From Metaruminococcus_A sp050943475 (GTDB lineage: Bacteria; Bacillota; Clostridia; Oscillospirales; Ruminococcaceae): 64,000 nucleotides of DNA. Below the pieces are notes generated by a model. The model made no database searches, was not told the origin of the DNA, and saw only the letters and a list, made by a program, of their open reading frames with translations. Position 1 is the first letter of the stretch. Each line of letters opens with the position of its first letter. The DNA is taken from the NCBI GenBank assembly GCA_050943475.1, contig JBMNPF010000003.1:173474-237473 (forward strand), read 5' to 3'. Below, piece after piece: positions 34,819 through 43,300 of the stretch. A program made the position numbers and the translations under genes.

Positions 34819-36993
34819 TTATGGGTTCGCTGTCTCCCAGTCCAGGAAGCGGCGAACCGCGGTATTCGACGGATAAACGGCGGCGATGCGCTCGTCGCCG
34901 GGATCGTTTTCTTCGGTTGGCGCAAGCAGCAGAACCTCTTCTGCTGCGGACCTGCCGGGATTACAGGTAGCCGTCTGTGCAACGACAAGATCCAAAGCGG
35001 AACCATCCTGAACTTCCAGCGTGGAGTTTACATCCAGCGCGACCAAAACGCGCCGCCCGTTCCGGATGACTTCAAGCACCGGATCCTCTGTGCCGGTCAC
35101 ATGGAGTTCGGTGCCGTCCGGATATTCCAGGCTGATATTGGTCAATGGAAGCATATCCTCCTCCGGTACGGAGGCCGTTACCGAACGGGTGATGATGTTC
35201 TGCTCCTCCAGGGCAAGACGGCGTACCGGAATGACAGCGTCCAGCCGTTCGGTGACCCGGTTTGGCTTGCGGCCGGTACCGGGCTGGATATAAAAATCGA
35301 TCGAACGGATGCCTTTGCCCATAAGCAGGCGGCGGAGAGCAGTCCCAGTACTGGTGTCGTCGGTTCCATAAACAATGTTGACACCGCCGGATTGGATGAG
35401 AACTGCCGAAGAATCCCCTGCAGAGACGGTGGTTACAGTCAGCGCGTGATCGGTGATATAACGGCTCCCACCCGCTGCGAGTACAACAAGCAGCAAGGAA
35501 ACCGGCAGCAGCGTCATCATAAGAGTCCTGCGTCTGCGGCGGAAGATCCAGCAAACACCGGCAACTGCCAGCACAACAAGAAACCCTGTTTTCACCAAAC
35601 GGTTTCCAACCGGAAGGTAGGCAAACGGCAGCTTGACCGCAAGTTCCGCACCACGGACAACGGCGTTGACAGCCCAGCTGCAAATCATTCCACTTGCCGC
35701 CGCAAAAGGCGCGAACAGTGGGAACAGCCCAAGAAAAGCTGTTACAAAACCGGAGAGCATGACAATGGTCACAAAAGCGTTGACCACCGGATTGAGCACC
35801 AGGCCGATCAGGGAGACCTCCTCAAACGCGAGCACGGTTACTGGGAGAGTTCCCGCAACCGCAGAAACCGAAACGGTAAAAAGCGAGGCAAGCTCTTTGC
35901 CCAGCCTGCTTTTGATTTCCAAACGACGGCACAGCCGCCGGTGAAGCGGCCCCTGAACCAGCAGGATTCCCAACGTGGCCGAAACCGAAAGCAGAAATCC
36001 AACGTCGTACATGATATAGGGATTCGTAAGCGACAGGAACAGGCAGGCCAGACCAAGGGAATTAAGTCCGCTGCTGTGCCGGCGCACCAACAGCCCGGAA
36101 AGGAGCAGAAGCATCATGATACCGGAACGCATCACCGAGGCGGTAAAGCCGGAGAGCGCCATAAACCCCAGCACGGCAACCATGCCGGCGGCCGCAGCTC
36201 CGCGCTTTCCAATGCGGAAACAGGACAGCGCCACCATAAAAAGCTGAACGACAACCGAAAGGTGCAGACCGGATACGCTGAACAGATGATTGACTCCGGC
36301 CCGGCTGAAGGTGACCTTTTGCGCATCGTCCAGATTGGTGGTCCCGCCGAGCAGCATACCGGAAACAATATCCGCGCGGTCGGTGGGCATAGCGTTGTAA
36401 AGCGAGTCCATCAACATGGTGCGGAAACTCCGGATAGCCGATACAAGATTGTATGCAGCGCCCGGCTCCACCACCGCTTGCTCCACAGTGTCAGTTGAAA
36501 GAAACAGACCGTGGGATTTGTAATAGTCCCCGAGTACCGTGCCTTCCGCTGACTCATTGAGCGAGAGTGACGCACGAACGGTTATACGGTCGCCATAAGT
36601 GATGCTGCCGTCATCGTTCCAGGAGTAAAGCAAAACGCCAAAGGGACGAACCGGCGTGCCGTCGATCTCCGAGACCGAAAGCTCATAGCTTTTGTAGCTG
36701 CCCCAGTCGGTGACATCCACTACCGAGGCCCGGAGCTCAGCCGTTGTACCGTCCAGCTCTGCAACCGGCCGGTAGACAAACGACGTATACAGGAAAAACG
36801 AAGCGAGCGCAAGCACCGCCGCCGAAAGAACGCACCAATACAGCGTGTGGTTCCGCAGCCTTTTCAGGCAGACGCCCACGGTCAACAACAGCAAAAGCGC
36901 CGGAAAACACCAAACCAGATTTCCGGCGCCCACGAGGGAGGCAAACAGCAGGAAGGCGGCATACGCATAACCAAACTTGGCCAATACCTGCAT
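34819..36993 (-). CDS. comEC: ComEC/Rec2 family protein with degenerate C-terminal domain
   Basis: Membrane channel for DNA uptake in competence. The 724 residues have an N-terminal span region, a DUF4131-type OB-like part (about 70-180) and the multi-span competence domain (about 200-490) with HLFSVSGLHLSVV. The C-terminal part from about 505 (TVTTVSAGDSSAVLIQSGG) lines up with the start of the usual metallo-beta-lactamase domain but lacks the HxHxDH metal motif. It therefore looks catalytically dead or diverged. Other competence genes are not in the window. Confidence 0.88.
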   Translation of the reverse strand: MQVLAKFGYAYAAFLLFASLVGAGNLVWCFPALLLLLTVGVCLKRLRNHTLYWCVLSAAVLALASFFLYTSFVYRPVAELDGTTAELRASVVDVTDWGSYKSYELSVSEIDGTPVRPFGVLLYSWNDDGSITYGDRITVRASLSLNESAEGTVLGDYYKSHGLFLSTDTVEQAVVEPGAAYNLVSAIRSFRTMLMDSLYNAMPTDRADIVSGMLLGGTTNLDDAQKVTFSRAGVNHLFSVSGLHLSVVVQLFMVALSCFRIGKRGAAAAGMVAVLGFMALSGFTASVMRSGIMMLLLLSGLLVRRHSSGLNSLGLACLFLSLTNPYIMYDVGFLLSVSATLGILLVQGPLHRRLCRRLEIKSRLGKELASLFTVSVSAVAGTLPVTVLAFEEVSLIGLVLNPVVNAFVTIVMLSGFVTAFLGLFPLFAPFAAASGMICSWAVNAVVRGAELAVKLPFAYLPVGNRLVKTGFLVVLAVAGVCWIFRRRRRTLMMTLLPVSLLLVVLAAGGSRYITDHALTVTTVSAGDSSAVLIQSGGVNIVYGTDDTSTGTALRRLLMGKGIRSIDFYIQPGTGRKPNRVTERLDAVIPVRRLALEEQNIITRSVTASVPEEDMLPLTNISLEYPDGTELHVTGTEDPVLEVIRNGRRVLVALDVNSTLEVQDGSALDLVVAQTATCNPGRSAAEEVLLLAPTEENDPGDERIAAVYPSNTAVRRFLDWETANP

Positions 36994-37024
36994 GTCTTCA
37001 CCTCACCTGCTGTCAGTTTCCTCT

Positions 37025-37564
37025 TTATTTTTCGAACAGGGGCAGTTCCTCCAGGAAGATGATGTCATCCCGCTTTGCGGCATCCCCCTCGGCGAGGACG
37101 GTTGCAATGCCGGCAACCTGCCCGCCCGCCTCTTTGCAGAGTTCGAGCAGCGAGGAGAGGGACTCTCCGGTGCTGATGACGTCGTCGACAACAAGGACGC
37201 GCTTGCCTTTGAGGAGGGCAACATCGTACTGATCAATGTAAAGGGTCTGCATGTGCATGGTGGTGATGGATTTGACATCTACCTTGATGGGGTTCTTCAT
37301 GTAGAGCTTAAGCCCCTTGCGGGCAACGACATAGCGCTCGCCGAGCTGGCGGGCCATTTCATAAGCAAGCGGAATGCCCTTTGCCTCTGCGGTAAGGATG
37401 ACGTCGTGCTCCGGCACCCGTTTAATGAGTTCTGCCGCGCAGGCGACGGTAAGTTCAACGTCGGTAAACATGACAAACGCCGCAATGTCGAGGTGCTCGT
37501 TGACCGGGCAGAGCGGCAGCTCACGGGTCAGCCCCGCAACCTTTAAGGTGTATGTGTCTTTCAT
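37025..37564 (-). CDS. Purine-type phosphoribosyltransferase
   Basis: The 179 residues from the ATG at 37564 contain the PRPP loop VLVVDDVISTGESL at about 119-132 and an N-terminal substrate part. The layout resembles the adenine or xanthine phosphoribosyltransferase family. The exact base is not certain. A clear TGGAGG precedes this ATG. The frame is open upstream into the cupin coding sequence without a stop, but that continuity is best explained by frameshifts in the cupin gene and not by a real fusion. Confidence 0.85.
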   Translation of the reverse strand: MKDTYTLKVAGLTRELPLCPVNEHLDIAAFVMFTDVELTVACAAELIKRVPEHDVILTAEAKGIPLAYEMARQLGERYVVARKGLKLYMKNPIKVDVKSITTMHMQTLYIDQYDVALLKGKRVLVVDDVISTGESLSSLLELCKEAGGQVAGIATVLAEGDAAKRDDIIFLEELPLFEK

Positions 37565-37583
37565 GGTAAAACCTCCATCTTCA

Positions 37584-37986
37584 TCATTGGTTTGCCGGGG
37601 CTTTTTCCTCCAGCAAAACCTTGTCATTTTTATCTGCTCCCGTTTATCGGCGCCGTCCGGCACCATACGGAACACCAGAAAATCAGAAGGGTTCTCAAAG
37701 GGATTTTCTATGGCATGCACCGCGCGGCCAACCTTGAGGATGGCGTCTTTGGGAACGGTACGGGACATTGTCGTGCCGTTTTCCAGCCAATGCACCACAA
37801 CCGCGCCGGAAAGCACGACCAGGGTTTCATCCACAACGCGGTGGCTGTGCCATTTCTGAACGGAATGCGGCGGGATGGTACAGCGGTGGATTTCAGACTC
37901 CTCAAAATATAATAATCTACGGCCGTGCGGTTGGGTTTTACAACCGAAATGGCGTCTGCACGGGTTAAGATCCTGATTTCTGGCAT
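37584..37986 (-). pseudogene. Cupin-domain protein gene with two single-base deletions
   Basis: From the ATG at 37986 (GGGAGA ahead) the frame reads MPEIRILTRADAISVVKPN and then loses sense. The cupin motif PPHSVQKWHSHRVVDETLVVLSG is one frame away. Adding one T to the T4 run at 37904-37907 joins them (DYYIFEESEIHR). At the end, adding one A to the A5 run at 37627-37631 restores IKNDKVLLEEKAPANQ and a TGA at 37584-37586, 19 nt before the next gene. Repaired, it encodes 134 residues. Both lesions are in homopolymers, so assembly error is as likely as true decay. Confidence 0.75.
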
Positions 37987-38030
37987 CCGCCTCTCCCTTC
38001 ACAAAAGAAAAACGCACAGCCGTCTTTTCA

Positions 38031-38084
38031 ATACAAATTGTATTATTGTAAATGTTTATACGTTTAATAATATACAATTTGTAT
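38031..38084. repeat. Pair of near-palindromic 13-bp repeats upstream of the cupin gene
   Basis: ATACAAATTGTAT (38031-38043) and its reverse complement ATACAATTTGTAT (38072-38084) lie 41 nt apart in an A+T-rich gap between the HIT gene and the cupin gene. Each is itself nearly symmetric. They may be operator sites for the cupin/phosphoribosyltransferase unit, since they sit where its promoter should be. Confidence 0.55.
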
Positions 38085-38115
38085 TTTTAATTATATCGAT
38101 TACAGATTTTTGTGT

Positions 38116-38454
38116 TTAAGCCATCTGGCCGGAGAGCTTAGCGCCGCCCAGCAGATGGAAATGCAGGTGGGGAACCGACTGCGCGCCGTTTTCTCCGCTG
38201 TTGGTGACAATACGGAATCCCTCGCCCAAGCCGAGTTCTTTGGCGAGCTTGGCCGCAACTTCAAAGATGTGCGCAACCACAGCGGAATTTTCCGCCGTGA
38301 TATCCGCCGCACTTTGAATGTGCTGCTTGGGGACAACGAGCACATGCACCGGCGCCTGGGGGCCAATGTCGTTAAACGCATAGACCAGGGCATCCTCATA
38401 GACCTTTGTGCTGGGGATTTTCCCGGCAATAATGTTGCAGAACAGGCAGTCCAT
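38116..38454 (-). CDS. HIT family nucleotide hydrolase, HinT-like
   Basis: The 112 residues start MDCLFCNIIAGKIPSTKVYE and carry the histidine triad HLHFHLLGG at about 96-104. HinT proteins hydrolyse purine nucleoside phosphoramidates and aminoacyl-adenylates. The position 25 nt downstream of alaS fits that activity. Cys3 and Cys6 could help bind zinc, as in related HIT proteins. Confidence 0.93.
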   Translation of the reverse strand: MDCLFCNIIAGKIPSTKVYEDALVYAFNDIGPQAPVHVLVVPKQHIQSAADITAENSAVVAHIFEVAAKLAKELGLGEGFRIVTNSGENGAQSVPHLHFHLLGGAKLSGQMA

Positions 38455-38479
38455 AACAAAAATCCTCCCTTACGCGGAT

Positions 38480-41122
38480 TTAAATAGCGGTCAGTTTTTC
38501 TACGAGGGACGGCAGGTGCGCAAGCGCCTCGTCCATCTTAAACGGGTCGGAAACGCCAGCCATTGCCATGTTGGGGCGTCCGCCGCCTTTGCCTCCTGCA
38601 AGAGCGGCAATTTCCTTAATCACCACCCCGGCGACAACGCCCTTTTCAATGGCGCCCGCGCCGCAGGCGGCAACCAGAGTTCCCTTGCCGTCCCGGATGG
38701 TGCCAACAACCACTACGGTATTCGGCATGGCGGAGATCATTTTGTCGGCGATTTTTTTGAGGGCGTCCGGCTGGGCATTCTGGAACAGGAAAGAAACCAC
38801 CCGCAGGCCGCTTACTTCCACCGCATTGTCGGCAACGCCGCGCGCCTGGAATTCGGCAAATTCGGCGTTGATCTTGTCGAGCAGGCGATCCTTTTCTTTC
38901 AGGTCGTTTGCCACAGCGGCAATCTTAACCGGCAGCTCGGCCGGATTGGTGATCTTAAGGGTCTGGCAGCACTGGGCAAGCATTTCATCGGTTTCCCGGA
39001 TGAGGTTCAGCACCCCGGCGCCGGTGACCGCTTCAATGCGGCGTACGCCTGCGGCAACCGAGCTTTCGCTGATGATTTTGAACAAACCGATTTTGCCGGT
39101 GTTGTCCACATGGGTACCACCGCAGAGCTCGATGGAATACTCCCCGATGTCGCAGACGCGGACAATATCGCCGTACTTCTCGCCGAACAGCGCCATTGCC
39201 CCTTTGGCTTTGGCGGACTCGATGTCGGTCTCATAGAGCTTAACATCGACGGCGGAAAGGATGGCACGGTTGACGTCGGTCTCAATCTGGTTGAGTTCTT
39301 CCGGGGTGAGCGCCTGGAAATGGGAAAAGTCAAAGCGCAGGCGCTGTGCGGTGACAAGCTGCCCCGCTTGATGGACATAATTGCCAAGGGTTTTGCGCAG
39401 GGCGGCCTGCAGCAGATGGGCCGAGGTGTGGTTGCGCATGATGGCGCGGCGGTTGTAGGCGTCAATCGCTGCGTCTGCCATCTCGTCAAGGGCAACGGTT
39501 CCCTCGGTCACTTCACCAATGTGGAGGAAATGGCCGCCGTCGTCCTTTTGGACGTCGCTGACCTGGAACACGCCGGACGCGGTTTTGATTTCGCCAATAT
39601 CGGCGACCTGTCCGCCGCTTTCCGCGTAGAACGGGGTCTGATCCAGCACCAGAACGCCCTTGGAGCCGGCGTTGATTTCGCCGACCAGCTCATTCTCCGA
39701 AGAAAGTGCAAGGATTTTTGCCTTGCAGGCCGTTTCGGCGTAACCGGTAAATTCGGTCGCAGGCAGGGCGGAGAGGTCAAGTGCATCGTCTTTCCAGGCA
39801 ACGTCGCCGCCTGCAAAGTGGGCGGTGCGGGCGCGTTCGCGCTGTTCCTTCATCAGTTCGACAAAGCGGGTTTCGTCAACCGAAATGCCGCGTTCCGCAG
39901 TGATTTCCATGGTGAGGTCAATGGGGAAACCAAAGGTATCGTAGAGCTTAAAGGCATCGTCGCCGGACAGGGTGGTTTCACTGCTGCCGCCCATCCGATC
40001 AAGGATAGAGGTGAGCAGCTCCATGCCCTTGTCCACAGTTTTCTCAAAGTTTTCCTCTTCAACGCGGACAACCTTTTTGATGTAATCCGCCTTCTGGACA
40101 AGCTCCGGGTAAGCGGTCTCGTTTTCCTGGATGACGGTGTCTACGACTTCATAGAGGAACGGCTTTTTGATGCCGAGCAGACGGCCGTGGCGCGCAGCAC
40201 GGCGCAGCAGGCGGCGCAGGACGTAGCCGCGGCCCTCGTTGGAGGGGAGCACGCCGTCCCCCACCATAAAGACGGTGGAACGCACATGGTCGGTGATGAC
40301 GCGGAGCGATACGTCGGTCTTTTCATCCTCTTTATAGGTGACGCCGGCAATCCGGCTGATGTGTTTCATAATATTCTGGATGGTGTCAACCTCAAAAAGA
40401 TTATCCACCCCCTGGCAGATGCAGGCAAGGCGTTCGAGGCCCATTCCGGTGTCAATGTTCGGGTGCTCCATACGGGCGTAATTGCCCTCGCCGTCGCCGT
40501 TGAACTGGGAGAAGACGAGGTTCCAGAATTCCACATAACGGTCGCAGTCGCAGCCGACGCCGCAGGTGGGCTTGCCGCAGCCGTATTCCTCGCCGCGGTC
40601 AAAGTAGATTTCAGAACAGGGGCCGCAGGGGCCGGAACCAATTTCCCAGAAGTTGTCCTCCTTGCCGAGGCGGACAATCCGCTCCGGCGCTACACCAACC
40701 TCGTTGACCCAGATGTCAAAGGCCTCGTCATCGTCCTGGTAGATGGAAACCCAGAGGCGGTCCACCGGCATTTTGATGACCTCGGTGATGAACTCCCAGG
40801 CCCATTTGGTGACTTCATGCTTGAAGTAATCGCCAAAAGAGAAGTTGCCCAGCATTTCAAAAAAGGTGCCGTGGCGGGAGGTTTTGCCAACGTTTTCAAT
40901 ATCCGGGGTGCGGATGCACTTCTGGCAGGTGGTAACCCGTTTGTTCGGCGGGGTTGCCTGGCCCAAAAAGAACTTTTTCAGCGGGGCCATGCCGGAGTTG
41001 ATGAGCAGCAGGCTGCTGTCGCCAATTGGGACGAGCGGATAGCTCGGCAGGCGGGTATGGTTTTTGCTTTCAAAGAAGCTTAAAAACTGCTCGCGCAGGT
41101 CGTTGAGTGAAGTCCACTCCAT
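38480..41122 (-). CDS. alaS: Alanyl-tRNA synthetase
   Basis: The 880 residues contain the class II core (TSLNDLREQFLSFFESKNHTRLPSYPLVP, split), the central helical region and the editing domain, with zinc ligands in HTSAHLLQAAL at about 560 and CGGTHVDNTGKIG at about 660. The C-terminal C-Ala domain (about 735-880, GGGRPNMAMAGVSD) completes it. Expression is controlled by the T-box leader directly upstream. Confidence 0.97.
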   Translation of the reverse strand: MEWTSLNDLREQFLSFFESKNHTRLPSYPLVPIGDSSLLLINSGMAPLKKFFLGQATPPNKRVTTCQKCIRTPDIENVGKTSRHGTFFEMLGNFSFGDYFKHEVTKWAWEFITEVIKMPVDRLWVSIYQDDDEAFDIWVNEVGVAPERIVRLGKEDNFWEIGSGPCGPCSEIYFDRGEEYGCGKPTCGVGCDCDRYVEFWNLVFSQFNGDGEGNYARMEHPNIDTGMGLERLACICQGVDNLFEVDTIQNIMKHISRIAGVTYKEDEKTDVSLRVITDHVRSTVFMVGDGVLPSNEGRGYVLRRLLRRAARHGRLLGIKKPFLYEVVDTVIQENETAYPELVQKADYIKKVVRVEEENFEKTVDKGMELLTSILDRMGGSSETTLSGDDAFKLYDTFGFPIDLTMEITAERGISVDETRFVELMKEQRERARTAHFAGGDVAWKDDALDLSALPATEFTGYAETACKAKILALSSENELVGEINAGSKGVLVLDQTPFYAESGGQVADIGEIKTASGVFQVSDVQKDDGGHFLHIGEVTEGTVALDEMADAAIDAYNRRAIMRNHTSAHLLQAALRKTLGNYVHQAGQLVTAQRLRFDFSHFQALTPEELNQIETDVNRAILSAVDVKLYETDIESAKAKGAMALFGEKYGDIVRVCDIGEYSIELCGGTHVDNTGKIGLFKIISESSVAAGVRRIEAVTGAGVLNLIRETDEMLAQCCQTLKITNPAELPVKIAAVANDLKEKDRLLDKINAEFAEFQARGVADNAVEVSGLRVVSFLFQNAQPDALKKIADKMISAMPNTVVVVGTIRDGKGTLVAACGAGAIEKGVVAGVVIKEIAALAGGKGGGRPNMAMAGVSDPFKMDEALAHLPSLVEKLTAI

Positions 41123-41164
41123 AATGTTTTAACATCCTTTCAATACGTCTTATTTGGGCTTTGC

Positions 41165-41426
41165 TGTGAAAAAATAAAAACAGTCCCCATCCGCAGAAAA
41201 ATTCTGGGACGAAGACTGACGTTTCCGTGGTACCACCCGGCTTGGATTTCTGTTTTGAAATCCCACTTATAGCTCCTTAACGCGGAGGGACGGTGCGCTT
41301 AAAGGGTTTTGCACGCACAGCTCCAAGGCGGCTTTCCTTCTCCCCCGTTTTAAGCCTTGCACCAACCGGCTTTTCTCTGACACACGGAAGCAGGAGGGTT
41401 GACCTTTTCACAGCCGTTCCAATATC
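41165..41426 (-). promoter_or_regulatory. T-box riboswitch controlling alaS
   Basis: The leader between promoter and alaS contains the T-box core GGGTGGTACCACGG at about 41224-41238 (minus strand). Its TGGT matches the ACCA end of uncharged tRNA-Ala. A terminator follows, with GTCCC pairing to GGGAC and a long T tract (41165-41210). Upstream, the stem I landmarks AGAGAAAAGCCGGTTGGTG and AAAGCCGCCTTGGAGC are visible. The likely specifier is GCC (alanine), which fits the gene. Confidence 0.92.
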
Positions 41427-41432
41427 GATCGT

Positions 41433-41461
41433 ATTGTAGCATCCTTTGAGCCGAATGTCAA
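41433..41461 (-). promoter_or_regulatory. Predicted alaS promoter
   Basis: Minus strand TTGACA (41461-41456), 17-nt spacer, TACAAT (41438-41433). The -35 hexamer overlaps the last codon and stop of the upstream PBP gene. Confidence 0.8.
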
Positions 41462-43086
41462 TGTTTGGCTTGTTCGGCACGGATCTCGTCAAGCAATGTG
41501 ATTTGGTCGGCAATCTTTGCAAAAACCGGCCCGGCGCTCAGGTTGCCGGTACGGCCATGCTCCACCATGACCGAGACGACGTATTTTGGGTTTTCCGCCG
41601 GGAAATAACCGGCGAACCAGACGTCGAGAATTTCCTCACCGTTTTCATCAAAGCTGCCGGTCTGGGCGGTAGCGGTTTTGCCCGCCGCAGTGACCAGAGT
41701 TGGTTTTGCCATCATGTTATCCTTTTGCTCTACGGCGGATTCCAAAAATTCCCGCAGGATCCCGGCGGTGGTTTCACTCATCGCGTAGATGGGGGCGGCA
41801 GACGGAATTTCGCTGTTGAGCGTGACGCCGTCCGCCGTAGTGCCTTCGACCAGTTGTGGAATCGGCGTTTTCCCGCCGTTGACGACGGCGGCGACCATCT
41901 GGCAGAGCTGTACCGGTGTGGCGAGCAGCCTACCCTGCCCAAAGGAGAGGTTGGCGACATCGGCCGGATTTGGCAGTTCGCTTGCTTTTGGGAGCAGGCC
42001 TGCGGCCGAAGTAAGCCCCGGAGCAAGCTCGGTCTGCCGCCCGAAACCAAGGTTCTGGGCGTAATCTACAATTTTTTCAGCGCCGAGCTGGCCGCCAAGA
42101 TTGATAAAATAGGTGTTGCAGGATTCAACCATCGCTTTTTTCATATCTATGACGCCGTGGCCGGAGAGCAGATGGCACTTAAAAGGCTGCCCGCTCACAT
42201 CAATCCAGCCGGTGCAGTCGTAAGCGGCTCCGGCGTCCATTCCCATATCCAGCGCGGCGGAGGCAAGGGTGACCTTAAAGGTCGAACCGACCGGAAAAGC
42301 GGTAAAACAACGGTTTAACAACGGACCACGCTCATCGGTCAGGCTTTTTGCAACATTATCCGGAGCATAGCTTGGAAAGCTGGCACAGGCGAGGAGCTTT
42401 CCGGTAGAGGGATCCATAATAACAATTGCCCCTTTGTTGATATACCGTTCACCGACATTTTCGCAAATGGACTGCAGCTCCCGATCCAGCGTGAGAACAA
42501 CGCCGGAATCTCCATCCCCCGTAGTGGTAACCGCAGAGCTGCCGTCTCCAAGCAGCTGGCCGAGGCCGTCCAGAGAATAGTGTACCTCCACCTGTTCGCC
42601 GGCTGAGGACAGCAGCTCGTCATAAGCTTTTTCAATGCCGGTTACACCGGCGCCATCGCTGTTGACATAACCAATGACATGGGCGGCAAGCTGGCCCGCG
42701 CTGTACCGCTGCGGAACCTCAACGCTGGTGACGCCGTCCAAATCATAATCTTCCCCCGAAAGAAGATCGGTGAGGAATGGTGTACCGCCCTGTAAAAGCT
42801 GGTACAGCTCCTGGCGTCTGCTGTCATCCACCTCTTCCAGCAGTGCTGCCGCAGTTTCGGCCTGCGGCAGCACTGCTGTGAAGGTCTTGGCGGTGTTGCC
42901 CACAAGTGGTGTGAATTTATGGTCATAAATCTTTCCGCGGGCCTTACCCGCCGTCAAGGTGTAGCTGCGCTGGTTCTGCGCCGTTTCTTTGAGCTCTGGC
43001 GAAGAGGTGAGATCCGCCACACGGATGTTGAGCAGGCACATCAGTACACAGAAAATGGAAAAGACGGTTACAATGCGTTTTGACAT
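41458..43086 (-). CDS. Class B penicillin-binding protein (FtsI/PbpA-like)
   Basis: Cross-links peptidoglycan outside the membrane. The 542 residues have one N-terminal membrane anchor (about 5-22), a pedestal region (about 35-200) and the transpeptidase domain. Active-site motifs are STFK at 268-271 (nucleophile Ser268), SCN at 322-324 and KTA at 470-472, where most class B proteins have KTG. Length and layout fit elongation or sporulation-type enzymes; the exact role cannot be assigned. It is divergent from guaA. Confidence 0.9.
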   Translation of the reverse strand: MSKRIVTVFSIFCVLMCLLNIRVADLTSSPELKETAQNQRSYTLTAGKARGKIYDHKFTPLVGNTAKTFTAVLPQAETAAALLEEVDDSRRQELYQLLQGGTPFLTDLLSGEDYDLDGVTSVEVPQRYSAGQLAAHVIGYVNSDGAGVTGIEKAYDELLSSAGEQVEVHYSLDGLGQLLGDGSSAVTTTGDGDSGVVLTLDRELQSICENVGERYINKGAIVIMDPSTGKLLACASFPSYAPDNVAKSLTDERGPLLNRCFTAFPVGSTFKVTLASAALDMGMDAGAAYDCTGWIDVSGQPFKCHLLSGHGVIDMKKAMVESCNTYFINLGGQLGAEKIVDYAQNLGFGRQTELAPGLTSAAGLLPKASELPNPADVANLSFGQGRLLATPVQLCQMVAAVVNGGKTPIPQLVEGTTADGVTLNSEIPSAAPIYAMSETTAGILREFLESAVEQKDNMMAKPTLVTAAGKTATAQTGSFDENGEEILDVWFAGYFPAENPKYVVSVMVEHGRTGNLSAGPVFAKIADQITLLDEIRAEQAKH

Positions 43087-43190
43087 GGAAATCCCCCGGA
43101 AAACTGAAAATGGTTGTTTTTTGTGCTGTTTGAATGTTATTGTGCCCGGAACCGCCCGAATTATTGGCGGGAATGCGCGCCTGGCTTTTC

Positions 43191-43219
43191 TTGTAAAAGC
43201 AACGGCGTTATGGTAAAAT
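43191..43219 (+). promoter_or_regulatory. Predicted guaA promoter
   Basis: TTGTAA at 43191-43196, 17-nt spacer, TAAAAT at 43214-43219 preceded by TGG. The leader to the GTG start is about 75 nt and shows no purine riboswitch core. Confidence 0.6.
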
Positions 43220-43300
43220 GATGAAAGAAAAACAAGTTCTTTCCGTCTTTACACAAAAGTAAATTCATTTTTGAAGAGATTATAAGAAAGTGGTGTTGTT

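Noticed and set aside
34501..36498. Long plus-strand open frame opposite comEC and holA
   Set aside because: Its composition (rich in His, Arg, Gln, Asn) and lack of any start signal mark it as antisense shadow of two well-supported minus-strand genes.
37025..38077. A single 350-residue cupin-phosphoribosyltransferase fusion
   Set aside because: The phosphoribosyltransferase has its own GGAGG and ATG at 37564. The cupin reading needs two single-base repairs and then ends in its own TGA before that start.
38408..41083. Very long open frame on the plus strand opposite alaS
   Set aside because: It is the reverse complement shadow of alaS, which has clear synthetase motifs, a T-box and a promoter. 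The shadow has no ribosome binding site or domain.
43087..43300. Guanine riboswitch ahead of guaA
   Set aside because: The conserved purine riboswitch core and loop motifs are not present; only a simple promoter and short leader are seen.
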